Shown here piece after piece: positions 56,301-64,000 of a DNA stretch of 64,000 nucleotides. The stretch is from Motacilla alba alba (Eukaryota; Chordata; Aves; Passeriformes; Motacillidae): NCBI RefSeq assembly GCF_015832195.1, contig NC_052018.1, forward strand, positions 69,253,666 through 69,317,665, in the 5' to 3' direction. A program made the position numbers and the translations under genes. The notes beneath the pieces are model-generated. The model was not told the origin of the DNA. It worked only from the letters and a program-made list of their open reading frames with translations, and did not search any database. The stretch's first letter is position 1. Each line of letters begins with the position of its first letter.

Positions 56301-59300
56301 TAGGAAGCTTTTATAGACAAGAGGTGGAAATGAATATTTTTGCAGCTCACATCTAACCCTCCTCCTATTTGAAGTTAACATTCCCTCAATGATGTTTCAT
56401 CTGCTAATTCATAAATAATTACTTAGCAGCCTGAGACTGTAGCACACGTTGTAACATTTAAATTCTACTAGTTAGCAACCTCTAAAAACTGGAAGGACAG
56501 CCCACTGATTGTAGAGCTGTGGGGAAACTGCAGCTGCCCTTACTTTAACTATGCAGGTGTGGAGCCAGGTGAAATAGCTTTCTTCTGTTGAGGATTTAAA
56601 GATGAAAGTAGAAGGGGATTTTCCCCTTAGATAGCTGCAATGAAGTATTGTTGATCTTTTTGTACTGTGTCATTCTTCTGAAACAGCAGGCTTCTTAATT
56701 TTGCAGGTTGTGCATACAAACAAAAGTCAATATATGGGTAACAATATAAGTGTATTAAGATACTTTAGTCCTACCTGCTACACCTTCTTTACTAAGAAAT
56801 CCACTAAAAATAGAATACAGGCAATTTCAGTTGCTGTGGTGAACTTGTGTGCATTCACGATCTAATTATAAAGAAGATGAACTCTCTCCAAAATATTTAC
56901 AGACTTTGTTAAGAAAGGAAAAATTTGCATACTGTTTTCAGTGTTTCTTTACTCCCTGAAAACTGCAAGACCACACATGCAACATCAAAATGTCTGCTGT
57001 CTGTTCAAGAGAGATCTAACACTGCTCATGCCAATTGCAACTGAATAAGCCCTGCCATTATCTTCTAGCAGTTTACTTTTCTACCACGACAGCTTTATCT
57101 GGACAATGCTTTTTAAACACAAAGTTTGCCTTCATGGCAACATGTGAGCACACAAAGTTAAAAAAAATTAAATCTGAAGTTCCTGATTATAGTAATTGTC
57201 TCCACTCCAACAAATGCCTTAAAAAGGCAGAATGTTATTACTGAGCCTCAAGCAGCAAATTCCCAGAAGAGTAACATTCCCAAGAGTAACTCTCCTCACT
57301 GGGGAGAAGGAGGAACTTCCCAGGACAGCTCTGCCTCCCCAGAGATCTACTTCAAAAAAAAAACAAATAAGCAAATTAAAAAAAAAACCACAAACCAAAA
57401 ACAAACTAAACAAAACAAAAAATCAAAAAAAACCAAACTAAAAGAAAAAAAGGAAAAGCAGATACTGTTCACTTAACTGCTGTACTGAACCTGATTTCCC
57501 AGACTTTATCAATTCATTGAACTTCAAACTTTACTGTGCAAGCCAATGCCTTATGTCATTATACATGCTTTATGAGGCATAAGAGTGGGTAGTACTGCAA
57601 AAAGTACAAAGAAAAGCAGCAATACTTACCTGTGCCATACATCTGTTTTCAAAATTCATATTTTTACTGATCAGTCATTATCCAATTTATCAAGTCAGAT
57701 GCACTCAGGTTTATTCAAGATCATTTTCTTGTAATGCAATTGCAATAAGACAATGTAGTGTTACTGCCAGAGAAATTAAGGCATTAAGCAAGAATATTTT
57801 TTGCTCACAGTGAAGATCCAATCATCCTCTATGGGTCTAATCAAAGCCATCAACTTATGTGCAGTCTGAAGGTAAGCAGAAAGTTTTCCAGCTCTGTGGA
57901 ACGATTACCACCCTAATACACTGAATTATCTTTATAGTGATTCTAAGCTGCCAACAAATCCTCTCTTCTTGATGATGGGAAGGAACAATTACCTCCACCA
58001 TCTGCGAAATGCATACCAAACCCATGTTTGTTTCTGATGGAATTCAGCTGGGACTCTGGCATTAGGGACTCCTTTTAGTTCTTCATCTTGCTGGAAAATG
58101 CTCATTCATTTCTCTTCTCCAAGTTTTCTGCTCAACCCAAAGAGAATCAATTTGAAATTCAGCAAAAAACATTCACTTGAAAGATGATAACCATGGAGCA
58201 TGGGAGTCACTCAGCATTGCCCTTCCTATGGCAATGAAAGATGTATCAAAAAGTGGACAATGCTTCAACTATGGGAAGAGCAGTGTCCCAAAATCAAAGC
58301 AAAACCATGTAATGCCTCCCTAAAGGCAAAATCTAGGATTCCTTACTTCTTCACTTCTTCTCTGCTGGTTTTATTTTCACCAGGAAATATTTTCATCAGA
58401 GGGACAGCATGCATGACAAAGCTTTAACACTTTGCTGGCTCTTCTTCAGAACATCTATACATTGATCAAAACTTATTTAAACTAAAAAAGTACATGCTAA
58501 TGATAAAATAATCTCTTTTTTTTTTGCTCTTCTCCACAAAAGCCCCCTTCATTGAACTCTTGAAAAGAAAGCAAATTTCTGGTCTGTTTTACTGAATAAT
58601 TTTGTGGTCTCCAGATATAGTCTGAAAATATACTTATTTAACATACTTACTGAATTAACAGCAGTAACTTAGTTCACATTCAAGTATCATTTTTCTTACC
58701 TGTTGTATTAGGCCAGAATCTGACGTAAGGGTCTTGATGTTCACAGATGCAATTTCCAAAGTAACTTGGTCTGTTAGGTATTCCTCATCTAAGGCAAAGA
58801 GTGGGAAACACTGGTCTTCCACTCACACACAAATTTAAATAGTAAAACTATCAAACATAAATTATAGTATCAAACATAAATTATAGTATCGCTGTCTAAC
58901 ATAAAAATTTAACTCCATATCGTGATCAAACACTGGGAATCGCTAGATTAAAAGCCCAAAATGTTAAGTTAGCAGAGTCTGTAACAGTCATGCAGAGCAT
59001 GACTGTGAGAAGAAATATAATCCTTGCAGAGATTAGATATTAGAGTAGCAGTTGTTTTCTAAACAAACGTCACACTATTTTTAAAGCAAGAGTCATGTTG
59101 TTCTTTCAGAAAGCTAACTACAGAATATTACCTGAACCATACAACAAAATAGGCTGAAGAGGTCACAAGTCACTCTAATTTTTGTTTTGCTTTTCTCATC
59201 GGACTTAAAATGTCAGTTAAAATAAGTACTGCATAAATATTTATCTTTTATTCTGCCCCTTTGTGAACTGGACTCATCCTAGCAATTCCTACTACACAGG

Positions 59301-62300
59301 AATTTGCTGAAGCACTGAAATAATGCATTTCAAAGTGTATTTCTCAACAGCCCTGGGAGTCCACTGAAAAGCACAGCATTCCCTAGTACAGCACAAACTC
59401 TACTAACTTTTCAAGCATTACTTCAGCCCTCAAAATGGGATACAAAGGATACATAAACCCTTTGTGGACTTTGTGCACTCTGCATGATTAGTAAGGTCCT
59501 CCTTATCAAACTATTTGCATAATTCCCCGAGTCAGGTGCTGACTAACCATTAACACAAGCTTAAAAAGGGTTATATTCTACATGTTTTTATATTCTACAC
59601 GTTTTTACGCCCAACAACGCTGCATGTGGGTGACTACATTTGTAGCACTGGTATGTTTCCATTTGTTGTTTGTTTAGTGGCAAGATCTCATTGAAGAACC
59701 TCTATTACCTTTATGAATCATCATATAACAGAAAGAAGCAGTATTTTCTTAACTCACTCAAGAAATTGATCTGAGTCAAAGAATTCATCCTTACACTTGC
59801 AAGAAAAAGAAAACCAAAAATCACTATTGTCCTCTTTTTCTGGTTTTATAAGACTGATGGAAGATGTTTCATCCCCAGTGGTGTCAATGTTTGGTAGAGC
59901 ATAATCATTATTCTTTATGACTGTAGGTCCAGAGACAGCAACAAAAAACAAAAACTCCCAAGCAAGCAAACAACAACAACAAAAACAAAAAACCACCAAA
60001 ACAAAAACCCAAAACAAAACAAAAAAAAAAAAAAAAAAGAAAAAAAAACCCAAAATAACCCCAAAATAAAGTCTGCCTAAAAATGCAAAGCATAGGCATC
60101 AAACCTGTGAAAATAATATGTGTGAAATTTGTTCTATGTTCGAGTGGAAATAGAATTACTATCAAATCATGACAAACACTAAGGCAACCTGTGCAAGATA
60201 AGAAGTTCCCTCAAGCCCATTTTATCTCAATCAGTAAAGGGTGCCAAGAACTTTAATAAATTATGGCTCCAAAACAGCCCATTAATTAATTGACCAATAA
60301 AAGAAACAGACAGCCCCTCTCACCAATGTGCTGTCTGTTCAAACATTAAATCTGAAACAAACATAATTGTCTGTTATACAGATCAGACCAGCACATCTGT
60401 TATAATTTAGTTGACAGACTCATACTTCTAAGTTTGTATTTTTTATAGAAATAACTATGAAAAGCCATTCTCAGAGAAATAATGAAATTTACAGAAATGA
60501 ACAGAATGCTAAGAGGTATTTGCATCACATTCAACTTCAAAGGGGAAATGTCAAGCTATATTAGTAATTACATCTTCTTACACTTAGTAAGAGGAAGCAA
60601 AAATGAAAATTAAATATAAACCAAGTGCACTTTCTTGTTACAGAAAGTTCTGACCTTTCTACTTATGTCTTAGCTTTCCTTTTTAAATTAGGTGCATTTA
60701 GAATATGCAATTTTGGACTTTAAACAGCCCTGGCAAATTTAAAATTTAGGAATTAATCTAATTAATTTTGAGGAGGATCTAATGTCACAGGTGAAATAAA
60801 AAACAGAACATGGAAAAGAATGTTCTAGCGTAATTGCTTTGGTGCTAATAAACAATTTTGAAGGACCAAACCACCTGCCTGCAAATAAACAGAAAATAGT
60901 TTATGACTTCAAATAGTCTTCATCCCACATGATCCTTCCCTGCTGAGCAGCACTTCTGAAGAGTGCTTATTTCCTCTGCCTGGCTTTCTCAAGCCCCAGA
61001 ATAATCTCCAACTTTTCTTTAACCCCAGTGGTATACTGCTCCCACTCCTCAGCACGAGTTTCCATTGTGACAAGCTTGGTTTCCTGTGGCTACCCCACTG
61101 CAAACCTGCTGTGCAATACAGGATGGAGAATACACTACCTGCAGAGTGCTCCTCAAGCAAGCCCCTGCCAGTGCATTCCCTGGACAAAAATCAATGGCGA
61201 AGCCTGGGATGACAACAAAAAAACCCACCCCACACGTCAAGGAAACATACAGAGGATATTCACTCTGTGTAATCCATGTATTTTTCTTCAGAACCTGCAC
61301 TCCCTCACTCCATTTTCAGCAAGGAGAGGCAGGAACTTGTGCAGAGTAGACCTCATAGTAGGTTCCCCAGCAGATGGCATTAACACCATCTGAAGGTAAA
61401 AGATGGCACGAAGAGTTGACTGGTTATAAGGCTGGGAATGCAGTCAGAGGCAAAAGACCTGAAAGGTATTTCTTGATTTTATTTCTAACAGCATGAAGGC
61501 ACTGGTAGTCCCTTCAAAGTCACCATCTAACATTATGATGTCTCTACCATCTGTAATCTGAACCCTGTCTTTCAATGGCACCACTGCATTTTCTTTTCAG
61601 ATGAAGAACCTAGGTCTTCTGATGATATTTTTAGAGTGACTTTAAGATCAAAACTAAACTTGGGAAGGAAATATCAAAAGTTAGATAAACACACCAAACT
61701 GACCTCAAAAATAAAGAGGGCATTACATTTAAAGCACAAATATATAGAAAAAGCCCAAGTATTTTAATCTGTCGGGTAACACCACTGGTTTTATTGCAGA
61801 CAGCAACAAGATCAATGATATCTGAATAGACAGAATTCACAATACTTACCTTTAGGTACTCCTGTGTCTTGGACAGGATATTTTTCTGTCTGTCACAAAA
61901 AGGCAAGAAACACAGATGTTTGTTATTTTGAGTATAATTGTACTGGGGAAGGAGTTGTTATATACTCTTTCTTTATGTACTTTTGTGAGTGCACAATTAT
62001 GGTTGTATCTCTCAAGTTGCTACTAGTTGATCTGCTCACCATCAGATACAGCAACACTCTTCTGTGGGAAGTGAGATGTTACTAACACTACTGATTAGCA
62101 TTGAGGAAGTAATAGAAATTGCTGCTTTGCTACAGTATTTTTAAAGCTATTTTTAGTGAAAAAGCAGAGTTTAAGCAAGACATTTTGTACTGAAGTAGCA
62201 AGATAATCTTGAAAAGGTAATGCATGCCAGGAGGAACTGACATGACTGCAAGTTCTCTTTTTAAGATTAAGCTTTTAATAAAATATTACTGCATTAAAAG

Positions 62301-63137
62301 AAAAAGAAATGTTTTCCCCTTCTGCTCTAAACTTACATAGCTGATTAAGAGGCAATAGGAAGCTGTAATTACTGAATTTAAGGAGACAGCTACTGATTCC
62401 TGGGCATGACATAACTTAGTATTATATCTGACATTTACCTCCTTCCCTATGGCCCTCGCCCTTACGTGAAAGTAGGCATGGCTTTTACAGAAAGCCACAT
62501 TTTAAAAAGTTTTCACAGAATTTCGTATTACTCCCACCTGGGCAGGAGCCTGGCATGTTTGGGATCTCGACACAGCAAGCACCAGAGGGCACGGTTTGGT
62601 CCCTCCCGAGGCTCAGCCGGGCCTGCCTAAGGCACTTGGATCCTACCTTTCCATGACATCAAATCAGCTACAGGAAGTAATAATAGCTTAGTAGTGATGA
62701 AATTTTAAGCCCTACGTGGGTTATTTTATCTGTTCAAACTATGTAGACAGAAGAATGTCAGCAATAATTTTTCTCAGTTGCTGGGACTTTTTTAAATTAA
62801 AGAGATGTCACTGCCACAGCCTCTGGAGGTTATCCCATGGACAGCTTCACTGATAATATCATCCAGTTCAGCTGATACACATGTTGGTATTTTTATTTAC
62901 ACTTGGACTGCACAGGTTAATTTATTAAGGTTTTTGTGCAGTCATACAGATAAGCAAAATCTTGTATATGCACTGACAGTGTGAGTGACATCCTTGAATG
63001 TTTTTGCTCACTGTGGCATCACATAACCATAGAGAGCCATAATGATTTCAACTGCAGTAGACCAGAAACACATACCATTGTTAAGGAAAGAGTGCTTGGA
63101 TCTGTATCCTCCACTGGCTCTTTTGCTGCATGATCTG
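52928..63137 (-). CDS. EDARADD: EDARADD, EDAR-associated death-domain adaptor (5 exons, 5' end missing)
   Basis: EDARADD couples the ectodysplasin receptor EDAR through death-domain contact to TRAF/TAK1 and NF-kB. It is needed for hair, feather, tooth and gland placodes. Exons on the - strand, in transcript order: 63076-63137, 61850-61889, 58700-58788, 55796-55841, 52928-53304. All phases agree and give 203 residues; human has 215, so only the first exon is missing, to the right of the window. The order is the conserved block [17 protein letters not shown], the TRAF-binding PxQxT motif (PVQDT), a variable acidic region, then [10 protein letters not shown] and the death domain ending VEEEWPKR. 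The middle region is poorly conserved, as in other species. It lies upstream of LGALS8 on the same strand, as in human. Confidence 0.94.
53305..55795 (-). other. EDARADD: EDARADD intron (2.5 kb)
   Basis: No exon or transposon is recognised. The sequence is AT-rich with only short chance open frames. Confidence 0.65.
55796..55841 (-). CDS. EDARADD: EDARADD window exon 4 (46 nt)
   Basis: It reads [15 protein letters not shown] plus one base, between TTTGTAG and GTAATA. It aligns loosely with human PDSTGDPLPEIS. Confidence 0.82.
55842..58699 (-). other. EDARADD: EDARADD intron (2.9 kb)
   Basis: The intron contains an A-rich low-complexity tract (57354-57459) and a possible alternative first coding exon (57630-57659). 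Confidence 0.6.
57354..57459. repeat. A-rich low-complexity tract
   Basis: A runs with interspersed C, of the (AAAAC)n type, in an EDARADD intron. Confidence 0.85.
58700..58788 (-). CDS. EDARADD: EDARADD window exon 3
   Basis: It completes aspartate, then reads [20 protein letters not shown] through to SDSGLIQQ. Identity to human is weak, but position, phase and acidic character fit. The donor is GTAAGA. Confidence 0.8.
58849..58886. repeat. 19-bp tandem duplication
   Basis: TATCAAACATAAATTATAG occurs twice, perfectly, head to tail. Confidence 0.95.
59938..60068. repeat. A/C-rich low-complexity tract
   Basis: It contains CAACAACAACAA, AAAACAAAAC and an 18-base or longer A run. It accounts for phenylalanine-rich open frames on the - strand. 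Confidence 0.9.
61850..61889 (-). CDS. EDARADD: EDARADD window exon 2, TRAF-motif mini-exon (40 nt)
   Basis: It reads [13 protein letters not shown] plus one base, against human SDKYPIQDTELPK. The acceptor must be GTGACAG at 61890-61896; the AG four bases further in breaks the frame. PVQDT keeps the TRAF-binding consensus. Confidence 0.92.
63076..63137 (-). CDS. EDARADD: EDARADD window exon 1
   Basis: It reads [20 protein letters not shown] after two bases of a split codon, against human [20 protein letters not shown]. The acceptor is a tandem CAGCAG, so one residue may be optional. Confidence 0.93.
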
Positions 63138-64000
63138 CTGGAAAAAAAAGAAAACTTTATGACTGCATAATCAAAGTATTTCTGCCAATTCATATTTTGC
63201 TTCTTTGTCTGACCAAGGTAAAACACAACTATACAGCCATTACATGCATTATGCCATATTTCCACAAGGAAACGAGACAAACTGGAAAATGTCGGAACTA
63301 CTAGCATAGACATTAGGAACTACATGTAATAAGGACACCCAACTCTAACCTAACAAAAGATAGACTTCAACTAAAACCTCAAACTATCTTTAGTGAAAAA
63401 CCTCACAAAACATGTTAGCAATAAATACTAAAATTCAGCACATTTTCTAAAAGCTAAGTTCTGTTCTCCTATTGACAGCATTGAAATTTTTCTTCAAAGA
63501 AATAATTCAAACAGGAAACAAACATACCCACTGCAACAAAAATTAATACTAGATTGAACACCAGACTAGAATAGAAAATTGAAAACATTAATTAAAAATA
63601 TTTGAGCAAAATGTTTATTATTTGTATACAATAGAACAGTAAAAATCAACTATATTAATATCAAGAGAATCAAAGCATGAATCTTCAAAGTACCTGCAAG
63701 TGAATCATTAAATGTTAACCCCTCTGCATCAATGGCTTAAACTGACAAATACTAGTGGGATAATGACCACAAGTGCACAGAGAATCTGAAACAAATCTCA
63801 TACAGAAGACAGGATTCACAAAATTACTCCTATAATTTAACATCATCCTGCCATATTTTTCAGAAATCTCTTCTGTTGATAAGAATACATGTTTTCAAAA
63901 ATTGAAAAACATTTTGCATTATGTGGTAAGATCTTCATTCTTGTCACTCTTACTCTAAAAGTCACTTACTGCAAGTACACATTAAGCTGCAACAAGTAAG
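63138..64000 (-). other. EDARADD: EDARADD upstream intron (partial)
   Basis: AT-rich sequence with no recognisable exon. The first coding exon must lie further right. Confidence 0.65.

Larger units (their letters stand above)
58789..61849 (-). other. EDARADD: EDARADD intron (3.1 kb)
   Basis: The intron contains a 19-bp tandem duplication (58849-58886), an A/C-rich tract (59938-60068) and a full CTCF-core match (61367-61379). No exon was found. Confidence 0.6.

Noticed and set aside
57630..57690. Treating [10 protein letters not shown] as an internal EDARADD exon
   Set aside because: The only nearby AG lacks a pyrimidine tract and would bring in TAA after exon 3. Exon 3 joins exon 4 directly in phase.
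59754..60165. Phenylalanine-rich open frames on the - strand
   Set aside because: They are translations of the A/C-rich low-complexity tract.

Overview
The window is vertebrate nuclear DNA, and a bird is the best fit. Genes are split by GT-AG introns, and there are five CR1-type LINE fragments carrying the avian 3' end with its repeated CACAGAATCACAGAAT. A TG...CA solo LTR of the kind common in songbirds points to a passerine. The species is inferred, not proven. There is no bacterial, phage or CRISPR content.

Three protein-coding genes are read exon by exon. The criteria were splice sites, reading-phase continuity and agreement with the known human families. (1) HEATR1 (UTP10 homologue, ribosome biogenesis) lies on the + strand at 95-27694. 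The window holds 37 coding exons, about 1,793 codons, running to the TAA stop; the first ~350 residues lie upstream of the window. (2) LGALS8 (tandem-repeat galectin-8) lies on the - strand at 41977-29975. Nine coding exons give 339 residues. A CpG-island promoter and non-coding first exon sit at about 43.9-44.1 kb. (3) EDARADD (death-domain adaptor of the ectodysplasin receptor) lies on the - strand at 63137-52928. Five coding exons give about 203 residues; the first coding exon is beyond the right edge. HEATR1 and LGALS8 meet tail to tail at 27.7-29.97 kb, and LGALS8 follows EDARADD head to tail. This is the EDARADD-LGALS8-HEATR1 order of human 1q42-43 in mirror orientation.

Layout: 1-27.8 kb is HEATR1 with mostly short introns. 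One intron carries a (TA)n tract and a 660-bp solo LTR with a 5-bp target duplication. 27.8-28.9 kb is the short 3'-to-3' gap. 29-44.1 kb is LGALS8. 44.26-45.07 kb is a CR1 fragment beside the LGALS8 promoter. 45-50.6 kb is gene-free. 50.6-52.9 kb is a probable long EDARADD 3'UTR. 53-64 kb is EDARADD exons and introns. The three genes act in unrelated processes (nucleolar pre-rRNA processing, glycan sensing, NF-kB signalling in skin appendages); only conserved synteny links them.

The most interesting local observation is in LGALS8. The short N-terminal segment ahead of the first carbohydrate-recognition domain has been expanded to three tandem 11-12-residue copies of one unit. Second is an in-frame candidate alternative terminal exon with its own AATAAA in the following LGALS8 intron. 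I found no sign of an undescribed multi-gene system.
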